From Vagococcus luciliae (GTDB lineage Bacteria; Bacillota; Bacilli; Lactobacillales; Vagococcaceae), in the NCBI RefSeq assembly GCF_024637875.1, contig NZ_CP102451.1, forward strand, positions 1,367,001 through 1,431,000: 64,000 nt of DNA, read 5' to 3'. The notes below the pieces were generated by a model, which was not told the DNA's origin, ran no database searches, and saw nothing but the letters and a program-made list of their open reading frames with translations. The position numbers and the translations under genes are program-made. Shown here in pieces: positions 1 to 9,652 of the stretch. Every line of letters starts with the position of its first letter. Position 1 is the stretch's first letter.

Positions 1-1
1 A

Positions 2-763
2 GGTCAAGATGCTGTGACAGTAGCTCAAAGTTTTGATGAGCAACTAGATGTGACAGGGGTTGTCTTAACAAAACTTGATGGGGATACTCGTGGTGGTGCG
101 GCACTTTCTATTCGCGCGATTACAGGAAAACCGATCAAATTTATTGGTACAGGTGAAAAATTAACGGATATTGAAGTATTCCATCCTGATAGAATGTCTA
201 GTCGGATTCTTGGCATGGGAGACATGTTAACCTTAATTGAAAAAGCACAAAAAGAATATGACGAAGAAAAAGCAGAAGAATTAGCGCAAAAAATGCGTGA
301 AAATAATTTTGATTTTAATGATTTTATCGAACAACTTGATCAAGTAATGGGTATGGGTCCATTAGAAGATTTGATTAAGATGATTCCAGGGATGAATAAC
401 ATGCCAGGTCTTGACCAATTACAAGTTGATCCAAAAGATGTGGCTCGTAAAAAAGCGATTGTCTTCTCAATGACACCTGAGGAACGAGAAAATCCAGAAT
501 TATTAAATCCAAGTCGTAGAAGACGTATTGCAGCAGGTTCAGGTAATTCAGTTGTTGAAGTTAACCGTATGATTAAACAATTTAATGAATCTCGTAAAAT
601 GATGCAACAAATGTCTAAAGGAAACATGCCAGCTGGGCTTGAAAATATGATGGGTAGCGGTAGTGGTGTACAAGGTAAATTAGGTAAGATGGCTATGAAT
701 AGAATGATTAAGAAAAATAAAAAGAAAATGAAAAATAAAAACAAAAAGAAAAAGAAAAAATAA
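2..763 (+). CDS. ffh: Signal recognition particle protein Ffh, 3' portion
   Basis: This is the C-terminal part of the SRP GTPase that, with 4.5S RNA, delivers nascent membrane proteins to FtsY and SecYEG. The reading frame is open from base 2, so the start lies upstream of the window and 253 residues are visible. The first residues carry the end of the G domain (TKLDGDTRGG, then GTGEK). The methionine-rich M domain follows (MGMGPLEDLIKMIPGMNNMP, SGNSVVEVN, MMQQMSKGNM). The protein ends in a long lysine/asparagine tail, with 17 of the last 22 residues basic or amide. A terminator follows directly. The family assignment is secure. Confidence 0.97.
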   Translation, partial: GQDAVTVAQSFDEQLDVTGVVLTKLDGDTRGGAALSIRAITGKPIKFIGTGEKLTDIEVFHPDRMSSRILGMGDMLTLIEKAQKEYDEEKAEELAQKMRENNFDFNDFIEQLDQVMGMGPLEDLIKMIPGMNNMPGLDQLQVDPKDVARKKAIVFSMTPEERENPELLNPSRRRRIAAGSGNSVVEVNRMIKQFNESRKMMQQMSKGNMPAGLENMMGSGSGVQGKLGKMAMNRMIKKNKKKMKNKNKKKKKK

Positions 764-764
764 G

Positions 765-789
765 AGAAGGCCATGAGCCTTCTTTTTTT
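765..789 (+). terminator. Intrinsic terminator after ffh
   Basis: A seven-base-pair stem AGAAGGC/GCCTTCT with a short loop is followed by a run of T, starting one base after the ffh stop codon. Confidence 0.85.
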
Positions 790-927
790 ATAAAACAATG
801 TTGTCTTTTTTTTATTCTTATTATTGATTAAATCGTTTAATTAACATAATTTAATCTTATTTTATAGTAAAATCGACACAAGCTAGTTAGACTTGATATA
901 TCTTATTAATAAAAGGAGTTTTATTGG

Positions 928-2373
928 ATGAAAGATGCGACTTTTTGGGCAAATGAAATTCAACAAAAAAAAATATCAGTAGAAGAATTATTAAACGAAA
1001 CATATAATAAGGTTATCGAACATAGTGAATTAAACTGTTTCGTTGGATTCGATGAAGAAAGCTATCATCAACTATTACAGTCTTTAAAAACGTCTAATAA
1101 AGAAAGTCCATTTTATGGGGTACCTTTTCCATTAAAAAATATTGGTCAACAAAAAAAAGGATGGCTTAATACTGCTGGAGCTAAATTGATGACGGGTAAT
1201 CAATCGTCATTAACTGATAATTACGTGAAACAGATAGAAGAAGCTGGATTCATTCCATTTGGTAAAACCAATGCACCAGAATTTGGATTTAAAAATGTGA
1301 CGGATCCTTTAATCTATGGCGTAACAAAAAATGCTTGGAATAAAGATTATCATGCAGGGGGTAGTAGTGGTGGTGCCGCTTCAGCAATAGCTTCAGGTGT
1401 TATTCCATTAGCAGGCGCAAGTGATGGTGGTGGTTCTATTAGAATTCCAGCGAGTTTTTCTGGATTATTAGGATTAAAACCAAGTCGAGGAAATATTGTG
1501 ACAGGGCCTGATGAGTGGCGTGCTTGGCAAGGTGCGTCTGTTAATTTTGTATTGGGCGTTTCAGTCAGAGATGCAAGAGCGATGTTAGAGATATTAAAAC
1601 CGACACAACAAATTTCACCATTTTTAGCGCCACAGAATTTTTATAAACAGAAAAAAACATTAAAAATAGCTGTTTGCAATGACTCACCAGTTGGAAATAA
1701 GGTCTCACATGCAGCCAAACAATCAGTTGAGAAAGCTATTAAATTTTTAGTGAGTGAAGGACATGATGTGGTTGAAATTCCCTATCCGGTTAATGGAGAT
1801 GAATTAATTCGAAGTTATTATACAATGAATGGTGGAGAAACATCTGCCATGATGACTTCATTCAAAACGCATTTGCAGCGAGAATTATCTATTGAGGATA
1901 TGGAACACATGACATGGACATTATATCAGTATGGCGAAACATTATCAGCTTCAGACTATATTCAGAGCTTTTACGCGTGGGATAAAGCCACTCAAGTTAT
2001 GGAAGAATTATTTGAGGAGTATGATTTGTTTTTATCACCATCAGCTACAACAACAGCTCCTAAAATAATAGAAGATTTACAAAGTAATCAAATTCGACAA
2101 TCAATGAGGATGGCACATGAATTGACTAAAAAGGAATTAGCAGAATTAGTTTATGCGATGTTTGAAAAAAGCTTGCACATGACACCCTACACGCAGTTAG
2201 CTAATTTAACAGGTCAACCTGCGATTAATTTACCCATCTATGTAGCAGAAAATGGGTTACCAATTGGCGTTCAATTTATGGCTGCTAAAGGAAACGATAA
2301 ATTACTCCTTGATGTAGCAGAAATATTCGAATACCATCAGCAATTTGTTTTGCCAATGTATTATAATCATTAA
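928..2373 (+). CDS. Amidase signature family protein
   Basis: A 481-residue cytosolic amide hydrolase of the amidase signature family. The Ser-cisSer-Lys apparatus is visible: the lysine in PFPLKNIG, the glycine/serine stretch AGGSSGGAASA, and the nucleophile region DGGGSIRIPAS. The C-terminal part contains the usual NLTGQPAINLP and GLPIGVQFM strings. The start ATG follows AAAAGGAG with good spacing. It stands alone, with no gatC or gatB beside it, so it is more likely a stand-alone amidase than the GatA subunit of the Glu-tRNA(Gln) amidotransferase. The substrate cannot be read from sequence. Confidence 0.88.
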   Translation: MKDATFWANEIQQKKISVEELLNETYNKVIEHSELNCFVGFDEESYHQLLQSLKTSNKESPFYGVPFPLKNIGQQKKGWLNTAGAKLMTGNQSSLTDNYVKQIEEAGFIPFGKTNAPEFGFKNVTDPLIYGVTKNAWNKDYHAGGSSGGAASAIASGVIPLAGASDGGGSIRIPASFSGLLGLKPSRGNIVTGPDEWRAWQGASVNFVLGVSVRDARAMLEILKPTQQISPFLAPQNFYKQKKTLKIAVCNDSPVGNKVSHAAKQSVEKAIKFLVSEGHDVVEIPYPVNGDELIRSYYTMNGGETSAMMTSFKTHLQRELSIEDMEHMTWTLYQYGETLSASDYIQSFYAWDKATQVMEELFEEYDLFLSPSATTTAPKIIEDLQSNQIRQSMRMAHELTKKELAELVYAMFEKSLHMTPYTQLANLTGQPAINLPIYVAENGLPIGVQFMAAKGNDKLLLDVAEIFEYHQQFVLPMYYNH

Positions 2374-2374
2374 A

Positions 2375-2420
2375 AAAAACATGACTAAGAGGGAATTAAA
2401 CCTCATTAGTCATGTTTATT
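2375..2420. terminator. Bidirectional terminator between amidase and ftsW
   Basis: A long stem, AAACATGACTAAGAGG paired with CCTC(A)TTAGTCATGTTT, lies between the convergent genes and overlaps the last codons of the minus-strand gene. It has A-rich and T-rich flanks suited to both directions. Confidence 0.8.
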
Positions 2421-3610
2421 TGTTTGTAAGGTTGTATTTCTAAAGCGTGTCCTTCATATAGTTGATGACGTTTTTCATCGGCGCTAATATTAAGAGCAAT
2501 ACCAACTAATATGGATAATGTCATTAAGTTAGATCCTCCGTAACTCATGAAAGGAAATGGCACACCAGTCATTGGCATAATACTTAAAATCCCACCTAGA
2601 TTAACAAATAATTGAAGTAAAATTGCTGTGCTAATTCCAATACAAGCCAAAGAGTTAAAGGCATTAGTTGAACGAATCCCAATGGATAAAATTCTTAAAA
2701 TTAGATAGAAAAGAATCATTAAAATGATAATACTGGCGATTAATCCGAGTTCTTCCATGGTGATAGAAAAAATAAAGTCCGTTTCAGCAACTGGTAAGAA
2801 CCCTTTTTTCTGAATACTTTTTCCTAACCCTTTACCAAACCACCCACCATTGTAAATCGCAAAATATGAGTTTACTAATTGGAAACCATTATTTAACTTA
2901 TCCTCGAACGGATTACTCATTACAGAAAAGCGTTTATATACATGGGAAAAACGCTCAGGTATTAGCATCCCCCCATTGAACATAACAATTTGCCAAACTA
3001 GCCCAATAAACAAGACAAGCCCACCAAAACTTAGAAAGGTGTATCCCGCAGGAATCCCACTTGAGAGAATCAATACAGCGAATAAGAAGAAAATGATGGC
3101 CGCACCACCAACATTTGGTTGAACTAACACTAACAAAATCATCCCACCAATGATGGCAGTCGGGACCATAACAGATTTGAAAAAATCTTGATTGATAGTT
3201 TCCTGTCGTTTTGAAAAAATAAACGCACAATAGAGAATAGTTGAAATCATAACAAATTCTGATGGTTGAAAACTAAAACTACCAATAGAAATCCACCTTT
3301 GTGCTCCACTTATTGTCTTTCCAAGACCCAAGACACTGGTGGCAACGAGTAAAATATATGTAAGACCAAGCATAATTTTTTGAAAAAGATCTGTTTGATA
3401 AACTTTTAATTTTGTTTTATAAATAATAGCAATTAAAATTAGCGAAATCACAAAGAAAATACCTTGCTTGGTTGCAATAGAAAAAATACTTTTTCCTTGT
3501 TGGTTGAGTTTATAAGAGCTAGCACTAAAAATCATGATGATACCAATAATATTTAGTACAATATATGGAATCAAAATTTTAAAATCTATAAATTGTAATT
3601 TTTTTCTCAT
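2396..3610 (-). CDS. ftsW: FtsW/RodA/SpoVE-family peptidoglycan glycosyltransferase
   Basis: A 404-residue polytopic SEDS protein with about ten membrane segments that polymerises lipid II, normally with a partner class B PBP. The family signature is present: KGFLPVAETDFIFSITMEELG after the large loop, and GVPFPFMSYGGSNLM near the C-terminus. The start ATG follows AAAGGGG. It is monocistronic and convergent with the amidase. FtsW (septation) is favoured over RodA by overall resemblance, but the two are close and no division or elongation gene is adjacent. Family assignment is certain; the paralogue is probable. Confidence 0.88.
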   Translation of the reverse strand: MRKKLQFIDFKILIPYIVLNIIGIIMIFSASSYKLNQQGKSIFSIATKQGIFFVISLILIAIIYKTKLKVYQTDLFQKIMLGLTYILLVATSVLGLGKTISGAQRWISIGSFSFQPSEFVMISTILYCAFIFSKRQETINQDFFKSVMVPTAIIGGMILLVLVQPNVGGAAIIFFLFAVLILSSGIPAGYTFLSFGGLVLFIGLVWQIVMFNGGMLIPERFSHVYKRFSVMSNPFEDKLNNGFQLVNSYFAIYNGGWFGKGLGKSIQKKGFLPVAETDFIFSITMEELGLIASIIILMILFYLILRILSIGIRSTNAFNSLACIGISTAILLQLFVNLGGILSIMPMTGVPFPFMSYGGSNLMTLSILVGIALNISADEKRHQLYEGHALEIQPYKQINMTNEV

Positions 3611-3797
3611 GGAGAAATCCCCTTTATTAAGAATACATTTTTATATATACTAGACTAGTATAACAAAAAATAAGGCTAAAAAAAGATGATTTAACAAAAA
3701 ATAATAATTTTATAAGGAATAGGAAGAGTTTAAAGTATCCCTATCTGAAGTATTAGAATAATGGTATTATAGTGGAGTTGATAGCTAAGGAGAGTGT

Positions 3798-4964
3798 ATG
3801 ATGAAAAAAAAGGTTGAAATGAATTCTTTTACTGCCATGGCAATTTTATCGATTTCATTTATTTTGACAAGTGGGGTGTCGATAAATGGTACGTTACCAT
3901 TCATAAAAAAATCGCTTGAATTAACGCAAGTTAAAGCAGAGTTACTTAGTACCATTCCGAGTATTACAGTGATAATATTTATTCTATTATCTTCTGGTAT
4001 CTCAAAAAAAATAGGAATGAAAAAAACAGTGGTGATTGGATTACTACTGGTTTGTCTAGGCGGAGTACTACCAAAGTTTACGCCAAATAGTTATATGATG
4101 ATATTTATTGGACGGCTATTATTAGGAGCTGGATTTGGTATGTATAATGCGTTATCTGTCAGTTTTATAAATGGATTATATAGTGGAAGAAAACGTTCTG
4201 AATTGTTGGGGATTAGAAATGCGATCGAAGGGCTTGGTCAAATGGTTTTAACGTTTGTTGCGGGATTACTTATTACCATAAATTGGACTAATGCTTATCT
4301 CATCTATTTTTTAAGTTTGCCAATCGCGTTATTTTTCTACCACTATGTTCCAGAAGTTGAGATACAAACAGATAGAAAAAAAGCTTCTTTTTCATTAAGC
4401 AAGCCACTTGTTTTGACGGCTATTTTTGCCTCAAGTTTGGTGATGAATTCGATTGCAGTGGCTGTTAGATTTCCGTCATTAGCGATTGAGTTAAAAGGAG
4501 AAACGATTAATACTAGTTTATTTCTATCTATTATGCCGGCATTAGGGATTATTGCGGGATTTCTTTTTGAAAGAGTTATTCGATTATTTCATTTTAAAGT
4601 CATTTATGTTGCGTTAGGTATTAATATTTTATTTAATTTATTTGTCTATTTATCTGATTATTCGTTTATCTTACTACTTATCGGATTATTTATTTCAAGT
4701 GTTCCGGTGGCATGGATTTTACCTTATATTTTTAACCATATTGAACAAATTGCTAAAGGTGTAGATATCAATCAGTCGACATCGGTTATTTTTATTGGTT
4801 GTAATTTAGGTGTTTTGTTATCTCCAGTTTTGATGAGTCTATTAAATGGACTATTTGATACAACAGATTTAAAATTTCCTTTCCTATGTTTTGTGGTATT
4901 TTATCTAATAGTACTATTAGTGATTCGACTAAACCATGATAAGATTGAGAAATTCATGAATTAA
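3798..4964 (+). CDS. MFS transporter (CynX/NimT-like)
   Basis: A 388-residue membrane protein with about twelve hydrophobic segments and the MFS loop 2-3 region SSGISKKIGMKKTVVIG. The later GRLLLGAGFGMYNALSVSF segment resembles the cyanate/2-nitroimidazole exporter group. AAGGAG lies just upstream of two adjacent ATG codons, at 3798 and 3801; either could be used. It lies alone between the divergent ftsW and the asparaginase gene, so the substrate is unknown. Confidence 0.82.
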   Translation: MMKKKVEMNSFTAMAILSISFILTSGVSINGTLPFIKKSLELTQVKAELLSTIPSITVIIFILLSSGISKKIGMKKTVVIGLLLVCLGGVLPKFTPNSYMMIFIGRLLLGAGFGMYNALSVSFINGLYSGRKRSELLGIRNAIEGLGQMVLTFVAGLLITINWTNAYLIYFLSLPIALFFYHYVPEVEIQTDRKKASFSLSKPLVLTAIFASSLVMNSIAVAVRFPSLAIELKGETINTSLFLSIMPALGIIAGFLFERVIRLFHFKVIYVALGINILFNLFVYLSDYSFILLLIGLFISSVPVAWILPYIFNHIEQIAKGVDINQSTSVIFIGCNLGVLLSPVLMSLLNGLFDTTDLKFPFLCFVVFYLIVLLVIRLNHDKIEKFMN

Positions 4965-5009
4965 AAATGAGAATTTATTCGCCTTAGCGTTTTATGATAA
5001 AAATAAGTC

Positions 5010-5015
5010 TATAAT
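5010..5015 (+). promoter_or_regulatory. -10 box of the asparaginase promoter
   Basis: A consensus TATAAT lies 28 bases before the preferred start codon. The first in-frame ATG of the open frame (5014) lies inside this box, so it cannot be the start of an mRNA made from here. No convincing -35 is seen. Confidence 0.55.
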
Positions 5016-5043
5016 GGTTTTAGAAAATGATGAGGTGAAAGAA

Positions 5044-6012
5044 ATGAAAAGAGTACTCGTTTTACACACAGGCGGAACGATTTCTATGACGCAAGAAGAT
5101 GGTGTAGGGGTTAGCTTATCCAATAAACATCCACTAGGTGATAAATTTTTACCATTACCAAAAGACATAGAATTAGTTGTTGAAGAGGTATTTAATCTAC
5201 CCTCGCCACATATTACTCCTAAAGAGATGTTATTATTAAAAGAGCGTATCGTAAAAGCCCAATCAGAAAATTTTGTGGGTGTTGTGATAACTCATGGAAC
5301 CGATACGTTAGAAGAAACAGCTTATTTTTTGGAATTGACGTTGAAAAATAATTTAGCAATGGTATTAACAGGGGCAATGAGAAGTAGTAATGAAATAGGA
5401 TCAGATGGCTTGTATAACTTTAGGCAGGCAATTATTACAGCTTCCCATGAATCAGCTCGTGATAAAGGTGTGTTGGTTGTGATGAATGATGAAATACATG
5501 AGGCACGATTTGTCACAAAAACCCATACAACAAGTGTCGATACCTTTCGTGCTCCAACTTTTGGACCAATCGGTATTTTATCCAAAAATAAACCTATTTT
5601 TTTAAAGGATGTTATCGAAGAAGAAGTTTATCCAGTGACAACAGTGGAAGGAACTATTCCTATTATTAAGGCTTATGCTGGTATGGATGGAACATTATTT
5701 GATCTATTAACAGAAAGAAGCATCGATGGGATTGTGATAGAAGCTCTTGGTGCTGGAAATTTACCTCCAGCTGTACTGCCTAGTTTGGAAAAAGTTTTAC
5801 AAAAGAATATTCCTATAGCACTAGTTTCAAGATGTGCCAATGGCATAGCAGAAGATATATATAGTTATGTTGGTGGAGGGGTGGAACTAAAAAGTATGGG
5901 CGTGATGTTTGTTAGAGGTATTACTGGTCCTAAAGCACGATTGCGTCTATTAGTTGCATTAAATGCTAAACTCAATAAAGAAGAACTTAGACATTATATG
6001 ACTGAAATTTAA
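5044..6012 (+). CDS. ansA: Type I (cytoplasmic) L-asparaginase
   Basis: A 322-residue hydrolase of asparagine to aspartate and ammonia. Both catalytic threonine motifs are present: LHTGGTISM at the N-terminus and ITHGTDTLEETAYFLEL near residue 90. LTGAMRSSNEIGSDG follows. There is no signal peptide, which fits the cytoplasmic enzyme. The start at 5044 is chosen because GAGGTGAAAG precedes it, whereas the upstream in-frame ATG at 5014 lies in a TATAAT promoter box. It is monocistronic and ends in its own terminator. Confidence 0.93.
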   Translation: MKRVLVLHTGGTISMTQEDGVGVSLSNKHPLGDKFLPLPKDIELVVEEVFNLPSPHITPKEMLLLKERIVKAQSENFVGVVITHGTDTLEETAYFLELTLKNNLAMVLTGAMRSSNEIGSDGLYNFRQAIITASHESARDKGVLVVMNDEIHEARFVTKTHTTSVDTFRAPTFGPIGILSKNKPIFLKDVIEEEVYPVTTVEGTIPIIKAYAGMDGTLFDLLTERSIDGIVIEALGAGNLPPAVLPSLEKVLQKNIPIALVSRCANGIAEDIYSYVGGGVELKSMGVMFVRGITGPKARLRLLVALNAKLNKEELRHYMTEI

Positions 6013-6028
6013 TTAAATAGACAAGATA

Positions 6029-6061
6029 AAAAACAGATAGAATGGGCTATCTGTTTTTTTA
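6029..6061 (+). terminator. Intrinsic terminator after asparaginase
   Basis: The stem ACAGATAG/CTATCTGT is followed by a T tract, 17 bases past the stop codon. Confidence 0.85.
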
Positions 6062-6284
6062 TTTGATAGGTATCAATTTGATTATTATTATAACTAGCCT
6101 TATCTAGTTTTTATAAACGAATATGTATTTGTTGTTTGTCTCGTTTGATGGAATATTATTTAGTTTGTCCATTTATTAATTAATGAACTATTAACCCAAT
6201 AGTTGGATTAAACATAGCTTATTTTGTGAATTTTGTTATAATAAAGTGTGTAAAAATGAATTGACTATAATGGAGGAGATGGCA

Positions 6285-8735
6285 TTGGAAAAAGGAAAGG
6301 TTTCGGTAAAATTTATTAGTTTTTTATGTTTTATGTTAGTTTTTGGTATTCTTTCTCCAGCAATACCAGTATTTGCTGAAGAAACACAAGAAACGACTAC
6401 AACTACAACGGAAAATGTAGAAACGCAGGAAAGTAATCAAAAAGAAACAAGTACATCTACAAAAAAAGAAGATCGAACAGATGATAGCGAATTGTCTACT
6501 GATGAGTCAGTAACCAATTCAGAAAGTAGCCAAGAAAAGAAAAATAAATCAACAGATTTTAATTTTAGTATTATGCATACCAATGATATGCATGGACGTA
6601 TGCAATATGAAGATGGAAAAGTGATTGGTTTAGCTAAGCTCAAAACATTTAAAGATAGCAAAAATCCAACATTAATGCTTGATAGTGGGGATGCTATGCA
6701 AGGATTAGCCATTTCAAATTTTGGTAAAGGAATGGACATGGCACGTGCTATGAGCAATATTCCTTATGATGCTGTTGCAGTTGGAAATCATGAATTTGAT
6801 TTTGGTTATGATCAAGCTGTGGCATATAAACAGATTTTGCCTATGGTATCTGCTAATGTTGAAAAAAATGGTAAAGAGTCATTTGAGCCCTATAAGATGA
6901 TTGAAAAAGACGGGAAAAAATTTGCAGTGATAGGATTATCAACACCAGAGACAGCGTTTAAAACACATCCGGATAATGTTAAAAATGTGACATTTGATGA
7001 ACCGATTCCTGTAGCTAAAAAAATGATGGAGCAATTGAAAGGTAAGGCAGATGTATTTGTCTTTTTGAGTCATCTTGGAGTAGATCAAACAACTCCGGCA
7101 GAGTGGCGTGGTGATACATTAGCAAAAAATTTATCTGAGGCATATCCTAAAGAAAAAATAGTGGTATTAGATGGTCATTCTCATACAGCTTTTCCTACTG
7201 GTCAAACATATGGGAATGTATTACTAGCACAAACTGGAAATTATTTAAATAATGTTGGGTTGATTAATATCAGTTATAAAGATGAAAATCCAACTTTTAA
7301 AGCAGAATTAATACCGGCATCAGAGTTTAAAGACATTAAAGAAGATGAAACGATAAAGAAAATAATTGATGAGACAAGACAAAAATTTGATGGCGAAATG
7401 AATCAAGTTGTTCTAGAAAATAATCCCGTTCAATTTGAAGGTCAAGGGGATAATGTTCGGACAAGAGAAACAAACTTAGGAAATATTATTGCTGATTCAC
7501 TATATGATTATGGACAAACTGGATTTAAAAATGGACAAACAGACTTGGCTGTAATTAATGGTGGAGGAATTCGCACCAACATTAATAAAGGAAAAGTAAC
7601 AAAAGGGGATATTTTAGCAGTTCTACCTTTTGGCAATACTATTTCTCAAATTGATGTGACAGGTAAAGAAATCAAAGAGATGTTTGAGTATTCCCTACGT
7701 TCTGAGGTTCAAAAAGATAAATCAACAGGTCAGGTTATGATAGATGAAACAACAAAACAGCCTATCTTAGGACGCAATGGTGGATTCTTACAAGTATCAG
7801 ACTCTGTAAAAATTCATTATGATTCAACGAAACAAGGAGCAGGTAATAAACCTGAAGATAATCAAGCTGGACAACGTGTTTGGTCAATTAAAATTAAAAA
7901 TAAAGCAACAGGAGAATTTGAACGTTTAGATGAATCTAAAACGTATAAATTAGCAACTAATGATTTCTTAGCAGCAGGTGGCGATGGTTATACTATGTTA
8001 GGTGGCTCTCGTGAAGAAGGACCATCATTAGATCAAGTGTTTACTGATTTTTTAAGTGATATTAGTGTAGATAAGAGTGAAAAAGTACTCCCAATTCGTT
8101 CTGCAAAATATGCTATTATGGATTATGAAAAAGCAATCCCTTATTCACGTATTATACCAAGTGAAACTAGTGAAGATACTATAGTGACAACTTTAGAAGA
8201 ACTTGAAAAAACAATAACTGAGAGTAAAAAATTATCGGAATCTGATTATACAGTAAAGAGTTGGATAGCTTTTAGTGAAGAGTTAGTCAAAGCAGAAAAA
8301 GTATTAACAGATAAAGACGAATCAAAAGCAAAAGAAATCAATAGTGCCTTAGTAAAACAAAAAGAAGCATTGGTATCAATAAAAACATTAAAAGCTTTAG
8401 TAAAAGAAACAGATCGTTTAGAAGAAGCGGATTATACAGCTAATACTTGGCACGTATTAACTAAAGCTCTAACAGAGGCAAATAAGGTATTAACAGATGC
8501 CAAATCAAAAGAGATAGATATAACGGTAGATACTGTAAAAGAAGTTGAAGAAGCTCTTACAAAAGCTATAAAGAATTTAGCCAAAGCAACTGCTAATAAT
8601 GCGGCTAAAAATAAACCAACAACAACAAATAGTTTACCAAAAACAGGTGAAAAAGTATTTAATTTTGTTAGTATTGGCCTAATTCTAACTGCAGTGGCTT
8701 CAGCTGCTTATGTTTTTAAAAATAAAGCATCTTAA
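6285..8735 (+). CDS. LPXTG-anchored 5'-nucleotidase / metallophosphatase with FIVAR repeats
   Basis: An 816-residue cell-wall surface enzyme. A signal peptide ends near residue 31 (AIPVFA), followed by a Thr/Ser/Glu-rich linker. The metallophosphatase domain (about 90-320) shows HTNDMHGR, DSGDAMQG and GNHEFDFG; the 5'-nucleotidase C-terminal domain (about 375-560) has NGGGIRTNI and ATNDFLAAGGDGY. Two FIVAR-like helical repeats (about 635-765) come next, then LPKTG at about 784, a hydrophobic segment and a basic tail for sortase anchoring. The TTG start is preferred because GGAGG lies 8 bases before it; the ATG at 6279 is too close to that site. The family hydrolyses extracellular nucleotides to nucleosides. 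Confidence 0.92.
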   Translation: MEKGKVSVKFISFLCFMLVFGILSPAIPVFAEETQETTTTTTENVETQESNQKETSTSTKKEDRTDDSELSTDESVTNSESSQEKKNKSTDFNFSIMHTNDMHGRMQYEDGKVIGLAKLKTFKDSKNPTLMLDSGDAMQGLAISNFGKGMDMARAMSNIPYDAVAVGNHEFDFGYDQAVAYKQILPMVSANVEKNGKESFEPYKMIEKDGKKFAVIGLSTPETAFKTHPDNVKNVTFDEPIPVAKKMMEQLKGKADVFVFLSHLGVDQTTPAEWRGDTLAKNLSEAYPKEKIVVLDGHSHTAFPTGQTYGNVLLAQTGNYLNNVGLINISYKDENPTFKAELIPASEFKDIKEDETIKKIIDETRQKFDGEMNQVVLENNPVQFEGQGDNVRTRETNLGNIIADSLYDYGQTGFKNGQTDLAVINGGGIRTNINKGKVTKGDILAVLPFGNTISQIDVTGKEIKEMFEYSLRSEVQKDKSTGQVMIDETTKQPILGRNGGFLQVSDSVKIHYDSTKQGAGNKPEDNQAGQRVWSIKIKNKATGEFERLDESKTYKLATNDFLAAGGDGYTMLGGSREEGPSLDQVFTDFLSDISVDKSEKVLPIRSAKYAIMDYEKAIPYSRIIPSETSEDTIVTTLEELEKTITESKKLSESDYTVKSWIAFSEELVKAEKVLTDKDESKAKEINSALVKQKEALVSIKTLKALVKETDRLEEADYTANTWHVLTKALTEANKVLTDAKSKEIDITVDTVKEVEEALTKAIKNLAKATANNAAKNKPTTTNSLPKTGEKVFNFVSIGLILTAVASAAYVFKNKAS

Positions 8736-8745
8736 ATGAACAATT

Positions 8746-8785
8746 GATAAAAGCAAGGGACTAACTATCTCTTGCTTTTATTTTA
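8746..8785 (+). terminator. Intrinsic terminator after 5'-nucleotidase
   Basis: The stem ATAAAAGCAAG/CTTGCTTTTAT lies 10 bases past the stop and is followed by TTTT. Confidence 0.8.
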
Positions 8786-8876
8786 TGGATTCTAACTTGT
8801 TCATCATGATTTTTAAACCAACCAATGTTATACTACGATTAGTTACATGAAATTTTTCTAGAAAGGGAGTTTTAAG

Positions 8877-9623
8877 ATGAATGAAGTGATTAATTTACAA
8901 TTAAATCATAAGAGTGTTAGAAAGTTTAAGGATAAAAAATTACCCCAAGATATTGTGGATACATTGGTTGATGTTGCCAGACATACCGCAACAAGTAATT
9001 TTATGCAGTCATATAGTATAGTGTGTTTAACATCAAAAGAAAAGAAACAAAAGTTGGCTAACATTTGTAATCAACCTTATGTAGCTGAAGCAAGTCATGT
9101 GTTTATTTTTGTGGCTGATCAATATCGAAATAAACAAATTGCGACAGAAAATAATCAAGAGACCTCTGTTCTACATAATATGGATCGTTATATGGTTGCA
9201 ATGACCGATGCTGTTTTAGCTGCGCAAAATGTAAATTTAGCTGCTGAGAGTTTAGATCTTGGTACTGTTTTTTTAGGAAGTATTTTAAATGATAATGAGG
9301 CAGTAAAAGAATTATTGGAATTACCAGAATTAACCTTTGCTGTTCTGGGATTAGCTATAGGATATAAAGATCAAGAGCCACAATTGAAACCACGTTTACC
9401 AAAAGAAATGATGTTTTTTGAAGAAAATTATCAAACGTTTGATAACTATATTGATAAATTAAAACAATACGATAATATCGTAACTGATTATTATGATTTG
9501 CGAGATGATAATAAGAGAATTGACTCATTTACTCATCAAATTACACAAGGGATGAATCGAAAACCTGAAAAACGATTGAGAGTAAAATTAGATATTGAAA
9601 AACAAGGATTTATGATTGACTAA
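8877..9623 (+). CDS. NAD(P)H-dependent nitroreductase (NfsA/FRP family)
   Basis: A 248-residue flavoprotein of the oxygen-insensitive nitroreductase family. The N-terminal FMN motif is HKSVRKFKDKKLP. VDVARHTATSNFMQSYS follows, then the AAESLDLGTVFLGSI and FAVLGLAIGY stretches. The C-terminal KPRLPKEMMFFEENYQ matches the NfsA/FRP subgroup, which uses NADPH to reduce nitro compounds, quinones or flavins. It has a GAAAGGGAG binding site and no obvious partner gene. The physiological substrate is unknown. Confidence 0.88.
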   Translation: MNEVINLQLNHKSVRKFKDKKLPQDIVDTLVDVARHTATSNFMQSYSIVCLTSKEKKQKLANICNQPYVAEASHVFIFVADQYRNKQIATENNQETSVLHNMDRYMVAMTDAVLAAQNVNLAAESLDLGTVFLGSILNDNEAVKELLELPELTFAVLGLAIGYKDQEPQLKPRLPKEMMFFEENYQTFDNYIDKLKQYDNIVTDYYDLRDDNKRIDSFTHQITQGMNRKPEKRLRVKLDIEKQGFMID

Positions 9624-9652
9624 TTTATGATGGATAAAGGGAGGCAGTTGAT

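Noticed and set aside
340-798. 152-residue minus-strand frame rich in Phe and Leu, like a membrane protein
   Set aside because: It is the complement of the Lys/Met-rich end of ffh. AAA runs read as Phe on the other strand; no binding site.
3646-3662. Palindrome TATACTAGACTAGTATA upstream of ftsW
   Set aside because: It lies in the promoter region and is short; chance in A/T-rich DNA is likely, so it is not listed as an operator.
5014-5043. Ten-codon longer start for asparaginase
   Set aside because: The ATG is inside the TATAAT promoter box, and the downstream ATG has the binding site.
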